A DNA stretch of 64,000 nucleotides. It comes from Variovorax boronicumulans. Its GTDB lineage: Bacteria; Pseudomonadota; Gammaproteobacteria; Burkholderiales; Burkholderiaceae_C. The DNA lies in contig NZ_JAUSSG010000008.1 of assembly GCF_030812215.1 (NCBI RefSeq), positions 367,375 through 431,374 of the forward strand. Reading direction: 5' to 3'. Below the pieces are notes generated by a model. That model was given only the letters and a program-made list of their open reading frames with translations, did no database searches and was not told where the DNA came from. This document shows positions 18,419-27,064 of the stretch, in pieces (the first letter of the stretch is position 1; each line of letters opens with the position of its first letter). The position numbers were made by a program, and so were the translations under genes.

Positions 18419-18930
18419 ACACCACCTCGACCAGAGACGTTGCGCCCGCGCGCGACGTCGATGTGCGCGGCTTCGTCTACGCACTCGAGCCGGTGCGCCA
18501 GCGGCAGCAGTGGCGCATGGACAAGCTCATGGCGTCGCTCGCGCGCGCGCAGCAGGCACTCGCCGAAACCGAAGCCCGCATGGCCGAGGTGCAGGCGATG
18601 CACGACGAACAGGCCAGCAAGGCCGGGCAGGCGCTCGTGCAGCGCATGGATCCCGGCGCCCACAGGGCCGCGCTCGGTTTCCTGACGCATCTGCGCGATC
18701 AATGGCGGGACCTTGATGCGAAGCGCAAGGAGCAACTGGCCAAAAGAGACCAACTGCGCAAGGACTGCATGGCATTGCAGCTGCGCCTCGACGGAATGAC
18801 CCAGCACAAGGAGGATGCCTTGACGCAATACGCCGACGAAGTCCGCCAGCGCAACAGCAATGAGCAGGACCGCGACTGGCTCGCGCGCTCGGCCGGCGCG
18901 CGCGGCCGCAACGTGGAGCCGTCGCAATGA
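18415..18930 (+). CDS. fliJ: FliJ-like export chaperone
   Basis: The 171-aa product is almost all helical with heptad-like spacing and follows fliI directly with a 4-base overlap, the standard fliI-fliJ arrangement. Segments such as RQRQQWRMDKLMASLARAQQALAETEARMAEVQ fit the two-stranded coiled coil that inserts into the FliI hexamer. Sequence conservation in FliJ is low, so the name rests on structure and position. Confidence 0.75.
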   Translation: MNTTSTRDVAPARDVDVRGFVYALEPVRQRQQWRMDKLMASLARAQQALAETEARMAEVQAMHDEQASKAGQALVQRMDPGAHRAALGFLTHLRDQWRDLDAKRKEQLAKRDQLRKDCMALQLRLDGMTQHKEDALTQYADEVRQRNSNEQDRDWLARSAGARGRNVEPSQ

Positions 18931-19790
18931 GCACGAACCATACCTCGGCCGCCGCGCGCCATGCAGCCGCCGTGCCCGCGCGGCAGGGCTCGCCCGCAGG
19001 GCAGGGCGATACCGCGCAGCAGCAAGTGGCCTGGCAGCGCGAGATGGAGCGGGCGCAGATGGCAAGCTGGTTCAAGCCCCCCGTTGCCGCCGGCAAGGAC
19101 GGCACCGCGGCGGCGCCGGCCAGTGCGCCCGAAGCACCGGCTCGCGGCAGGACGAATGCTGTCGCGCAGGCTCCGCGTGTGATCGGCGGCGCCAATCCGG
19201 TTGCCGTCACGCCTCCATTGGGCATGCCCATGGAGCCGCGCGCGGTGGCGGGCCTGCCAATCGGTGCGACCGATATCTTCGGCAGTGCTGCACAGGCGCC
19301 GCGTGCGGCCGTGCGGTTCTTCGCGGAGATGCGTCCCGCCGTCGCCGCGGAAGCACCTCGGGAAACCAAGGCACCGCCGGATGTGCAACTGCACCGCGGC
19401 GCAAGCTTGCTTCCGGCCGTCGGCGAGCCCGCGGACAACAGCGCTGCGGACGCCGAGGCCGACGCGGTCGCCGAACCCCGAACACAAATGTCGTCCGCAC
19501 CCGATGTGCAGGCGCCCGTGCGCCTGCATGAAGAGTCCATGCCCGAAGGTCAGGCCGTGTGGATCGCGATGCGCGCGGACGACGATGCGCTAGCGGCCAT
19601 GCTGCCCCGCATCGTGGCGGACCTTCAACGCGGCATGCAGGACCGCGGCCAGCGCCTCCATCAGGTCGTGTGCAACGGACGCCTTGTGTGGCGCGACGGT
19701 GCCGAGGCAATGGCGACTGGCGACACATCCATTCCGGGTAGCGAGAGCCGCCCGACCACGGTCGATTCATTTCATTCAAAGGGGGCGTGA
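18927..19790 (+). CDS. Hook-length-control (FliK) position protein
   Basis: The 287-aa protein lies between fliJ and flgD, where fliK usually sits. The first 190 residues are low-complexity Ala/Pro/Gly-rich and probably disordered, like a molecular ruler. The last 100 residues are more ordered (MPEGQAVWIAMRADDDALAAMLPRIVADLQRGMQDRGQRLHQVVCNGRLVWRDG). I do not see the classic FliK C-terminal domain, so it may be a divergent FliK or a ruler like those of injectisomes. It overlaps its neighbours by 4 and 1 bases. Confidence 0.5.
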   Translation: MSTNHTSAAARHAAAVPARQGSPAGQGDTAQQQVAWQREMERAQMASWFKPPVAAGKDGTAAAPASAPEAPARGRTNAVAQAPRVIGGANPVAVTPPLGMPMEPRAVAGLPIGATDIFGSAAQAPRAAVRFFAEMRPAVAAEAPRETKAPPDVQLHRGASLLPAVGEPADNSAADAEADAVAEPRTQMSSAPDVQAPVRLHEESMPEGQAVWIAMRADDDALAAMLPRIVADLQRGMQDRGQRLHQVVCNGRLVWRDGAEAMATGDTSIPGSESRPTTVDSFHSKGA

Positions 19791-20191
19791 TGGCAATCGA
19801 TGCAATAGGTGCCGCAGGCACTACCAACCTGCAGGCCAACAGCCTGGGCATGGAGGACTTCCTCAAGATCCTTCTGACACAGCTGACCTACCAGGACCCG
19901 CTCAAACCCATGGACAACCAGCAGTTCATGGCGCAGATGGCCCAGTTCACAAGCCTGGAGCAGACCCAGCAGCTCAACAACAAGATCGCGACGCTGATCA
20001 CCAACCAGGCCGCGCTGCAGTCGGTGGGCCTGATCGGAAAAACCGTCGATATCACGACCGCGAGCGGCACCGCGAGCGGCACCGTGAGCGCGCTTTCGCT
20101 CTCGGGCGATTCGCCGCTCCTCACGGTTCGCACGTCGGCGGGCGCCACGCTCACCAACATTTCGCTCAGCCAGCTGGTGTCGGTGCGATGA
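19790..20191 (+). CDS. flgD: Short FlgD-like hook cap scaffold
   Basis: Cap that guides hook assembly. The N-terminal 75 residues are classic FlgD (LGMEDFLKILLTQLTYQDPLKPMDNQQFMAQMAQFTSLEQTQQLNNKI). The protein is only 133 aa against about 220 in most flagella. It ends after a small beta-rich segment (GKTVDITTASGTASGT...LTNISLSQLVSV) and lacks the usual Ig-like insertion. The ATG at 19790 overlaps the preceding stop (TGATG). The stop codon is clean and the hook gene follows 42 bases on, so this looks like a compact form rather than a broken gene. Confidence 0.93.
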   Translation: MAIDAIGAAGTTNLQANSLGMEDFLKILLTQLTYQDPLKPMDNQQFMAQMAQFTSLEQTQQLNNKIATLITNQAALQSVGLIGKTVDITTASGTASGTVSALSLSGDSPLLTVRTSAGATLTNISLSQLVSVR

Positions 20192-20233
20192 CTGCCGCGC
20201 GGCCTCCCCTGAATCCGCAAGAAAGGATGTCCC

Positions 20234-21427
20234 ATGCTTGAGTCCATCTACGTCGGCATGACCGGGTTGCTCGGCTACTCGCGCGGCCTGCGCGTGATTG
20301 CCAACAACACCGCCAACATCAACACGCCGGGCTTCAAGAGTTCGAGCCTGCAGTTCGCGGACATGTTCTATACAGGCGGCAACCTGAGCGGCGGCAACGC
20401 CAGCCAGAACTACGACCAGGTCGGGTTCGGCCTCAACACCACCGGCACCGCGATGTCGTTCAAGCAGGGCGAACTGCGCCAGACCGGCAACGACCTCGAC
20501 ATGGCGGTCGACGGGCAGGGCCTCTTCGTGCTGCAGGACGCGGAAGGCAAGACCACCTACACCCGCGCCGGCCAGTTCAAGTTCGACGACAACGGCGTGC
20601 TGGTGAGCCGCAGTGGCGGCGAGAAGGTCATGGGGATGGATGCCAATGGAAACTTGGTCGAGATCACCCTGGCAGGGCAGTTGCAGAACCAGGGTAAACC
20701 GACAACGAAGATCAAGTTCGAGGGCCTCCTGTCGAATACGGAGAGCGTCATTCCTGCCGTGGGAAATGTTCAGGTTGTCGATGCGGGAGGGGTGACGCAT
20801 ACGTTGAACGTAAGGTTCACTGTCATCAGCGCGACGACCACCGAGGGGGCCACGGTGAAGGTCGAATTGATGGACGGCACCACTGTCGCGGGAACTGGGC
20901 AGATGGTCTTCCTCAATGGCTCGCCGACGCCGGAAACAAGTTTGGTGAACATGACCTATGTACCTGCCGGCCAGCCGCCCATGGCGCTGACCTTGGATTT
21001 CAGCACCGACGTGAAGCGCCTTGCCGGCATCACGACCGTCACGATGAAATCCCAGGACGGCGTGGGGCCCGGCACGCTCAGCGGCACAGCCTTCGACGGC
21101 AACGGCGTGCTCCGCATGACCTATTCGAACAGCCAGACCACCAAGGGCGCACGCCTGGCACTCGCGCGTTTCGACTCACCCGATGCCGTGGGCTCGGTGG
21201 GCAACAACCAGTTCGAAATTCTGAACAAGAACGCCTGGCACTTCGGCTCGGCCGGTGAAGGCGCATTCGGCACCGTGCGCGCGGGCCAGATCGAAATTTC
21301 CAATGTCGACCTGTCGCAGGAGTTCAGCGACCTGGTGATCATGCAGCGCGGCTACCAGGCCAGCTCGCAGGTGATCTCCACCGCCAACGACATGCTGCAG
21401 GAACTGTTCTCGATGAAGAGCAAATGA
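20234..21427 (+). CDS. flgE: FlgE-like hook protein
   Basis: Hook subunit. The 397-aa product starts with MLESIYVGMTGLLGYSRGLRVIANNTANINTPGFKSS, continues with the FlgE core (VGFGLNTTGTAMSFKQGELRQTGNDLDMAVDGQGLFVLQD), and ends with the conserved AGQIEISNVDLSQEFSDLVIMQRGYQASSQVISTANDMLQELF. Residues 150-290 are a variable beta domain. The gene shows that a surface extension is still made. It overlaps the next gene by 4 bases. Confidence 0.94.
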   Translation: MLESIYVGMTGLLGYSRGLRVIANNTANINTPGFKSSSLQFADMFYTGGNLSGGNASQNYDQVGFGLNTTGTAMSFKQGELRQTGNDLDMAVDGQGLFVLQDAEGKTTYTRAGQFKFDDNGVLVSRSGGEKVMGMDANGNLVEITLAGQLQNQGKPTTKIKFEGLLSNTESVIPAVGNVQVVDAGGVTHTLNVRFTVISATTTEGATVKVELMDGTTVAGTGQMVFLNGSPTPETSLVNMTYVPAGQPPMALTLDFSTDVKRLAGITTVTMKSQDGVGPGTLSGTAFDGNGVLRMTYSNSQTTKGARLALARFDSPDAVGSVGNNQFEILNKNAWHFGSAGEGAFGTVRAGQIEISNVDLSQEFSDLVIMQRGYQASSQVISTANDMLQELFSMKSK

Positions 21428-22383
21428 ACGCCTTGTCTCCCCGCGGTGCAGCGGCCTCCATGCTGCTCGACCCTTCCGAATCGGTGCTCAGGGCACGCCC
21501 CCTGCGCAGCTGGGAAGCTGCGCAGAAAGAGGCCGTGCGCGTATTTTTCGTCGCGCTGCATCGCGACTGGGGTGCCGAGTGGCTTCCTGTGCGCGAAGGC
21601 GTATCGGCACAGGTCGAGGTCGAGGTTGCCGAGCCCGAAGGCACCTTGGTGCTGGCGGGGGACGATATCGCCTGCTGGTCGTTTGCCGAAGCGCCGCGGC
21701 GTGCCGGCGCACCGGCTGCGGAGTCCCTGCCGCGTGCGCCCAGAGATTCATCGCAGGCGGCCCTGCAGGCACTGGCGGACCGCATGTTCGCGTTCGACCT
21801 CGCCACCTCCGCCACGGCGCCCGTCGCACCGGCGGTCGCACCCGCGATGGTTCGTGCCGCATGGACCGATTGGCTGCAGCGCCTGGGCAAGTTGCTCGGG
21901 GGCTTCGCGCTCGAGCCGCAGCCGGCGAAAGGAACGCCGGGAACGAGCGTTCCTTCGGACCCCTGGTCCGGCGTTCTCTGCGTGCGCTGGAACTGGTGCG
22001 GCGGCGTCTGGAGCCTCGGTTTGCCGCATGCTGTGGTGGCGGCCCTGCTGGGCAGCCAGGCGACGAAAAAAACGGTCCCCGCTGCACCTGCGCAGAAGCT
22101 GCCGAAGGCGCGTCTCGATCAAGCCCTGGCCGGAGAACGCGTGGCGCTGCGCGTCATGCTCGAGGGCGCCGAACTGAACCTGGGCCAGCTCCAGGAGCTG
22201 CGCCTGGACGACGTGATCCCGCTGGAGCACCTGCTCGATTCACCCGCGCTGGTCATCGGCACGGACGGCACGCCCGTGTGCCGCGGCTGGCTGGGGCAAA
22301 GCGACGGCCGCATCGCCATCGAACTGGCCGTGCCCGCAACCCCCAACCCGAACACCCATCCATCGAAGGAAAAAACACCATGA
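21424..22383 (+). CDS. FliM-like C-ring protein with SpoA domain, no CheY-binding peptide
   Basis: The C-terminal 75 residues (LDQALAGERVALRVMLEGAELNLGQLQELRLDDVIPLEHLLDSPALVIGTDG) are a SpoA-type C-ring domain. The 319-aa length and the position before fliN match FliM. The N terminus (MNALSPRGAAASMLLDPSE) does not contain the short acidic peptide with which FliM binds phospho-CheY. The middle domain has little resemblance to the CheC-like core of FliM. In ordinary flagella FliM is the direction switch. Here it more likely serves as a sorting platform for export substrates, as SctQ does in injectisomes. Confidence 0.7.
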   Translation: MNALSPRGAAASMLLDPSESVLRARPLRSWEAAQKEAVRVFFVALHRDWGAEWLPVREGVSAQVEVEVAEPEGTLVLAGDDIACWSFAEAPRRAGAPAAESLPRAPRDSSQAALQALADRMFAFDLATSATAPVAPAVAPAMVRAAWTDWLQRLGKLLGGFALEPQPAKGTPGTSVPSDPWSGVLCVRWNWCGGVWSLGLPHAVVAALLGSQATKKTVPAAPAQKLPKARLDQALAGERVALRVMLEGAELNLGQLQELRLDDVIPLEHLLDSPALVIGTDGTPVCRGWLGQSDGRIAIELAVPATPNPNTHPSKEKTP

Positions 22384-22832
22384 CGAAAGCCCTGGAAGGA
22401 ATCGTTGCCGACAACCGCTCCGGCGCAGCCAATACCGCGGCCGAGGGACGCGGCGAGCTTCGTGCACGTCCCCAGCAGGCCAGCGGCCTGCCCACCGCGC
22501 AGATCATCGCCTTGCCCGACCTGCATGCCGACGCCGACGGCGGTGCCGCGAACCACGCGGCCGATGCGCCGATCCTGAAAGACTGGAACCCGCTGCACCA
22601 GATCAAGGCGAAGCTGCAGGTGTGCGTTGGCGAAGCCACCATTTCCGTCGGCGAGCTGCTGGGCGCCAAAGAGCACCAGGTGCTGCGCCTGGACCGCGGG
22701 TTCGACCAGCCGGTCGACCTCACCATCGAAGGCAAGGTCGTGGCGCGCGGCCAATTGGTGGCGGTCGACGGACACTTTGCAGTTCGCATCACCGAACTGC
22801 CCGTTGCCTTGGGCCTGGCCTCGGGATCCTGA
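22380..22832 (+). CDS. fliN: FliN-like C-ring protein
   Basis: The 150-aa product has a variable first half and a SpoA domain from about residue 75: LHQIKAKLQVCVGEATISVGELLGAKEHQVLRLDRGFDQPVDLTIEGKVVARGQLVAVDGHFAVRITEL. That is the standard FliN pattern. It forms the C-ring base with the FliM-like protein and probably recruits FliH-FliI. The ATG at 22380 overlaps the preceding stop by 4 bases; fliO follows 3 bases after its stop. Confidence 0.9.
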   Translation: MTKALEGIVADNRSGAANTAAEGRGELRARPQQASGLPTAQIIALPDLHADADGGAANHAADAPILKDWNPLHQIKAKLQVCVGEATISVGELLGAKEHQVLRLDRGFDQPVDLTIEGKVVARGQLVAVDGHFAVRITELPVALGLASGS

Positions 22833-22835
22833 CGG

Positions 22836-23375
22836 ATGCATGCTGTGTTGCGGTGGATGCGGACCGGGACCGCTGTTCGACGGGGCCTGATGGGGCTTGC
22901 CATGACGGCAGGGCTGCTGCTGGCGTTGCCCGGTGAAGCACAGGAGGCGCAGAAGGCGCGCGCTGCCGGTGCCGAATCGCAGCCGGCGACCAGTCTGCCC
23001 GACAGCATCCCGGTGAAGCGGGAACAGCCCGGCGAGACGACCGGTCCCTCGAGCGATCGGTGGTGGATCGGGGTCGTCATGGCGGGCGGTCTCCTGGCGC
23101 TCGCGTTCGTCATCGCCCGCCGGCGGGCGGGACAACCCAAGGCCTCGGGCGCGTGGTGGACGCGATTCGGCGGCTTGTTGGACACGGTGCCTTCGCACGA
23201 GATCCAGAGGGTGTCGAGCATGCCGCTGTCGCCACGCCACAGCCTGCACGTCGTGGTGTGGAATGGCCGGCGCTTGTTGCTGGGATGCACGGAACAGTCC
23301 ATCCAGCTGTTGGCCGAAACCGCAGCCGCCGAGCCGGTGGAGCCGGCCCCGGTCGTGCCGAGGGAGACGCGATGA
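22836..23375 (+). CDS. fliO: FliO-like export gate assembly factor
   Basis: The 179-aa product has a signal-like N-terminal helix, a second transmembrane helix at about residues 70-88 (WWIGVVMAGGLLALAFVIARRR), and a cytoplasmic part with MPLSPRHSLHVVVWNGRRLLLGCTEQSIQLLAE, the FliO signature. FliO helps FliP fold into the gate. Position between fliN and fliP is the canonical order. Confidence 0.85.
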   Translation: MHAVLRWMRTGTAVRRGLMGLAMTAGLLLALPGEAQEAQKARAAGAESQPATSLPDSIPVKREQPGETTGPSSDRWWIGVVMAGGLLALAFVIARRRAGQPKASGAWWTRFGGLLDTVPSHEIQRVSSMPLSPRHSLHVVVWNGRRLLLGCTEQSIQLLAETAAAEPVEPAPVVPRETR

Positions 23376-24349
23376 GGCGGTCCTGGCACACGGTCCTGGC
23401 ACTCATGTTGCTGGCCTTCGCATTGTTCGGCCTGCCGGTGGACGGCGCGCACGCGCAGTCGCTGGACGACGCCGCGTCGGCGGTGGTACCCGGCAGCCCG
23501 ACGCTGGAGGCACCGCCTGCGGCGCCTGTCGCGACACCGCCGGCGGCTCCCGCGGTCGCCACGCCGGAGCCGGCGCCACTGGTGGCAGCGCCTTCGGCAG
23601 CTGCGCCTCCGGTCTCCGCGCCCGAATCCAAGGCCGCACCGACGGCCGCTGCCAGCCCCGTTCGCCCCAAGGCGGCGCCAGCCGCGGCTGTAACGCCAGC
23701 GCCCTCGGCGACCCCGGCGACCGAAACCGCGCAGGCCCTGCGCGTCGTGCTTGGCCTCACGGTGCTTGCGATTCTTCCGGCGCTGCTCGTCTGTCTCACC
23801 AGCTTCCTGCGGATCATCGTGGTGCTCTCCATGCTGCGCCACGCGATCGGCATGAACGAGACGCCGCCCAACACGGTGCTCATCGGCCTGGCGCTCTTCC
23901 TCACGTTGTTCACCATGTCGCCGGTGCTGCAGAAGGTCAACCACGACGCGTTCGAGCCCTTCATGGCCGGCAAGCTGTCGATGGAGGACGGCTATGGCAA
24001 GGGCATGGCGCCGCTGCGCGAGTTCATGGTGCGGCAGACGCGCGAGGCCGACCTGGCGCTGATGGTGGAGCTGTCGAAGGCGCCCATGCCCAAGTCGATG
24101 GACGACATCAGCAACGTGCAGTTGATCCCGTCTTTCATGCTGTCGGAACTGCGTGCTGCATTCCAGATCGGCTTCGTGATCTTCCTGCCGTTCCTCCTGA
24201 TCGACCTGATCGTCTCGAGCATTCTCATGGCGCTCGGCATGATGATGATGCCGCCCACCACCATTGCGCTGCCGCTCAAGGTGCTCATGTTCATTCTTGT
24301 CGACGGCTGGAGCCTGGTACTCAAGGCGCTGGTCGGCAGTTTCCATTGA
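23372..24349 (+). CDS. fliP: FliP-like export gate protein with long N-terminal linker
   Basis: Core of the export-gate pore. The family region starts near residue 125 (ALRVVLGLTVLAILPALLVCLTSFLRIIVVLSMLRHAIGMNETPPNTVLIGLALFLTLFTM) and includes RAAFQIGFVIFLPFLLIDLIVSSILMALGMMMMPP. At 325 aa it is longer than usual (about 245). After a cleavable signal peptide (ending AHAQS) there is an Ala/Pro-rich segment of about 90 residues. Long proline linkers occur in some FliP proteins but are not universal. Overlaps fliO by 4 bases. Confidence 0.94.
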   Translation: MRRSWHTVLALMLLAFALFGLPVDGAHAQSLDDAASAVVPGSPTLEAPPAAPVATPPAAPAVATPEPAPLVAAPSAAAPPVSAPESKAAPTAAASPVRPKAAPAAAVTPAPSATPATETAQALRVVLGLTVLAILPALLVCLTSFLRIIVVLSMLRHAIGMNETPPNTVLIGLALFLTLFTMSPVLQKVNHDAFEPFMAGKLSMEDGYGKGMAPLREFMVRQTREADLALMVELSKAPMPKSMDDISNVQLIPSFMLSELRAAFQIGFVIFLPFLLIDLIVSSILMALGMMMMPPTTIALPLKVLMFILVDGWSLVLKALVGSFH

Positions 24350-24362
24350 CGCTCCGGACACC

Positions 24363-25247
24363 ATGCCCCGCCTGAGCTCAGCGTTGCAACCATCTCCACA
24401 GCCGTTCTTCGATCCGGTTGCGGAGCCGGGCAAGCTCGGCGACGTGGCGGCCTCCGAGGCGCCGGACGTGACGGTGGCACTCTGGGTTCGATGGCGGAAG
24501 GAAAAAGACGAAGCGGCGCGCGAGCAATTGATCTGCCACTACCTGCCCTACGCCAAGATGGTGGCTGCCACGATCTACGGCCGGCGCACCCACAACGACG
24601 TGGAGTTCGAGGACTACCTGCAGCTCGCCCGCGTCGGCCTCCTGGAGGCCGTGGACCGCTTCGAGCCGGGCCAGGGGGCGCAGTTCAAGACCTTTGCGGC
24701 CAAGCGCGTGCAAGGCTCCGTGCTCAACGGGCTCACGCGCCTTACCGAGAAGAACCAGCAGATCAGCGTTGCCATGCGCCTGCGACAGGAACGGCTCGAA
24801 GCCGTCAAGGACGCGGCAGCAGCGCCCGAGGAAGCGCCCGGCGATGGCCATGCCGCCGCGCCGGCCGCCCCGCGCAGCGCCGACAAGCTCTTCAAGTACC
24901 TGGCCGAGGTGGGCATCGGGCTGGCGCTGGGCGTGCTGCTCGAAGACACCGGCATGGTCGACGGCGAGGCGTTCGACGCCAATGCCCATGCACCGTCGCC
25001 GGAGGTAAGCTATTTCCGCAAGACCGAGATCCTTCAGCTGCGCACCGTGTTGCGCGACCTGGTGAACCAACTGAGCGACCAGCAGAAAAGCGTGATCCGC
25101 CAGCACTATCTGCAGGAGGTTCCATTCGACGACATCGCGACGCTGATGGGCGTCACGCGCGGGCGCGTCTCTCAGCTGCACCGCCAGGGCCTGTTGAGGC
25201 TGCGCGAATTGCTGGCGAAAGATGCGCGCTGCGACGTCTCCTTGTGA
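24363..25247 (+). CDS. Sigma-28-like (FliA-family) RNA polymerase sigma factor
   Basis: The 294-aa product has sigma region 2 (REQLICHYLPYAKMVAATIYGRR...EFEDYLQLARVGLLEAVDRFEPGQGAQFKTFAAKRVQGSVLNGL), region 3 and region 4 (LSDQQKSVIRQHYLQEVPFDDIATLMGVTRGRVSQLHRQGLLRLRELL), in the FliA order. A poorly conserved 50-residue insert lies between regions 3 and 4. In flagella FliA drives late genes (flagellin, motor, chemotaxis). None of those is in the window, so its targets must be different. Candidate promoters with sigma-28-like spacing are at 27794 and 44893-44984. Start at 24363, 13 bases after fliP. No flgM-like anti-sigma gene was recognised. Confidence 0.88.
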   Translation: MPRLSSALQPSPQPFFDPVAEPGKLGDVAASEAPDVTVALWVRWRKEKDEAAREQLICHYLPYAKMVAATIYGRRTHNDVEFEDYLQLARVGLLEAVDRFEPGQGAQFKTFAAKRVQGSVLNGLTRLTEKNQQISVAMRLRQERLEAVKDAAAAPEEAPGDGHAAAPAAPRSADKLFKYLAEVGIGLALGVLLEDTGMVDGEAFDANAHAPSPEVSYFRKTEILQLRTVLRDLVNQLSDQQKSVIRQHYLQEVPFDDIATLMGVTRGRVSQLHRQGLLRLRELLAKDARCDVSL

Positions 25248-25290
25248 CGTTTCATTTTCCTGGCCGGACCAACCTACATTCCTTCTTCCC

Positions 25291-26532
25291 ATGACCGATC
25301 CGAACGCATCCCCCTTGTCCGCCGCGCGCCAGCGCCTCGACCGGCTCGACGGCTTCCTGCGCGATGACCCGTCCAACAACGCGCTGCTGATCGATGCATT
25401 CGAAACCGCGCTGTCGTGCGGCGAATGGGAGCGCGCGCGCTTCCATCTGCAGCACGGCCAGACGCTGCACACCGAGCCCCTGGCGTGGCGCCTGCGCGAG
25501 GGCGATTTCTGGTTGGCGCAGCAGCGCTACGACGAAGCGCTCGAAGTGCTTCAGGCACTGGCGGACACGCCGCAGCCGCCCCCCGGTTTCACCGAGGTGC
25601 TGCTTCACAACCTGGCATTCATCGAACTGAGGCGTGGCCGCTATGCGGACTGCGTGGCCCGGCTGGCACCGGTGCTCGAATCGCCGGATGCGACCGGACA
25701 AGGTGCACATCCGCTGGTCGCGACCCGCGCCCTGCAGCAGCTCTGGCTGCGGGCCTTGCATCACGACGGCCAGCTCACCCGGGCCATGGACTGGGCCCTG
25801 CAGGCCGAGCAGCAGAAAAGCCTCGATGCGCAGGCCGCCGGCATCGCCAGCCTGATTGCCATCGATGCGGCCGACTTCGCCGCCGCGCAGCGCTGGTCGG
25901 CCGCGAGCCTTGGCGAAGGTTCTCCCGCGGACCATCCCGTGGAGAGCCTCGTGACCCAGGCTTCGATCGCGCTGGCTGCCCGCGATGCCGCACGCGCGAT
26001 CCACTTCGCCGATGCCGCGTTGCAGCGCCAGCCAGGCGACGGCCGCGCGTGGTCGACGCGCGGCTTTGCGGCACTCCTCGCCAGCGACCTGCCTGCGGCT
26101 CACAGCGCCTTCGTGCAGGCGCTATCGGCCATGTCGCAGCACATCGGTACCTGGCATGGCATGGGATGGACGCAGATCCTGCAAGGCGACCTGCCCGGCG
26201 CCCGCGCCAGCTTCGACACCGCACTGGCGCTCGACCGGAACTTTGCGGAAAGCCATGGTGGCCTGGCGGTCGTCCTCGCCATGCAGTCGCAGCGGCGGGA
26301 GGCCGAGGAACACGCCGAGTTGGCATTGCGGCTGGACAAGAGCAACCTCTCGGGCCGCTATGCGCAGGCCCTGCTCAGCGGCGAAGTGAAAGACGCCAAG
26401 GACGTGCAGCGTTTCGCGCGACGCCTGCTCGGCGGAAGGGCGGGGCCGCTCGGAGGCGACATGGGCGACATGTTCCCGTCGCAGGACGCGGCTGCCAATG
26501 GCGCAGCAGGTCCCGACAGCGGCAACGGCTGA
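25291..26532 (+). CDS. TPR-repeat protein of the export cluster
   Basis: The 413-aa cytoplasmic protein consists of helical repeats of TPR type, for example HLQHGQTLHTEPLAWRLREGDFWLAQQRYDEALEVLQALAD and AWSTRGFAALLASDLPAAHSAFVQALSAMSQHIGTWHGMGWTQIL. There is no signal peptide and no enzyme motif. The C-terminal part (WHGMGWTQILQGDLPGARASFDTALALDRNFAESHGGLAVVLAMQSQRREA) is closely repeated in the protein at 27831-28949, so the two are paralogs. It follows the sigma gene by 43 bases in the same direction. TPR proteins act as chaperones or pilotins in many type III systems; that role here is an inference. Confidence 0.75.
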   Translation: MTDPNASPLSAARQRLDRLDGFLRDDPSNNALLIDAFETALSCGEWERARFHLQHGQTLHTEPLAWRLREGDFWLAQQRYDEALEVLQALADTPQPPPGFTEVLLHNLAFIELRRGRYADCVARLAPVLESPDATGQGAHPLVATRALQQLWLRALHHDGQLTRAMDWALQAEQQKSLDAQAAGIASLIAIDAADFAAAQRWSAASLGEGSPADHPVESLVTQASIALAARDAARAIHFADAALQRQPGDGRAWSTRGFAALLASDLPAAHSAFVQALSAMSQHIGTWHGMGWTQILQGDLPGARASFDTALALDRNFAESHGGLAVVLAMQSQRREAEEHAELALRLDKSNLSGRYAQALLSGEVKDAKDVQRFARRLLGGRAGPLGGDMGDMFPSQDAAANGAAGPDSGNG

Positions 26533-26548
26533 CGGGGTGGTTGCCTAG

Positions 26549-27010
26549 CTAGCGCGGTACCGACGCAGGCGCACCCGGGCCTGCATCGGCGAGCAGCAGG
26601 TCGCCCGCTTCGCGCAGCGCCGCGCTGAGTTCGGGATCGCCCTCCATGCGTTGCAGCACCGCATCGACCATCTGGTCGAAGCCGCGGTCATCGAGCCGTT
26701 CGCGGCCGAACGCCTGCATCAGCACCGACTCCAGGAAGAGCCGGAACGCCTTGCGCTGCCGCTGCGGGTCGTCCGGTGACAGGGCACGCACGCGCAGCGC
26801 CACCATCTGCTGGATCTGCGCGTCTTCGTTTGCCGGCGTGTTGTTCGGCACTGCCTCGCCGCTGGTGCGCGACGACGCGGACCCGCCTTCGCCTCGCGCC
26901 GCATGCGCATCGCGGCCAGCCACCGGACGTTCCTTGGCTTGTTGCGTCCGGAACTGCGCTGCGAACTGGGCGCGGATCATCGCGGCCAATTGCGTCGACG
27001 TGTCAATCAT
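26549..27010 (-). CDS. Unknown 153-aa protein between TPR genes
   Basis: I do not recognise this family. The first 60 residues are polar and Gln/Arg-rich (IRAQFAAQFRTQQAKERPV). The last 90 form predicted helices (RQRKAFRLFLESVLMQAFGRERLDDRGFDQMVDAVLQRMEGDPELSAALREAGDLLL). The pattern around KAFRLFLESVLMQAF faintly recalls the rod-binding part of FlgJ, the only rod-related protein missing from the cluster, but I would not rely on it. No signal peptide, which would fit a type III-exported or cytoplasmic protein. It lies 54 bases downstream of the minus-strand TPR gene, so they probably form a two-gene operon. Confidence 0.6.
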   Translation of the reverse strand: MIDTSTQLAAMIRAQFAAQFRTQQAKERPVAGRDAHAARGEGGSASSRTSGEAVPNNTPANEDAQIQQMVALRVRALSPDDPQRQRKAFRLFLESVLMQAFGRERLDDRGFDQMVDAVLQRMEGDPELSAALREAGDLLLADAGPGAPASVPR

Positions 27011-27064
27011 GAGGAACCATGTGAACGGCGGGAGAGGGCAGCGCGAGAGCTTGTGGCCAAAGCA

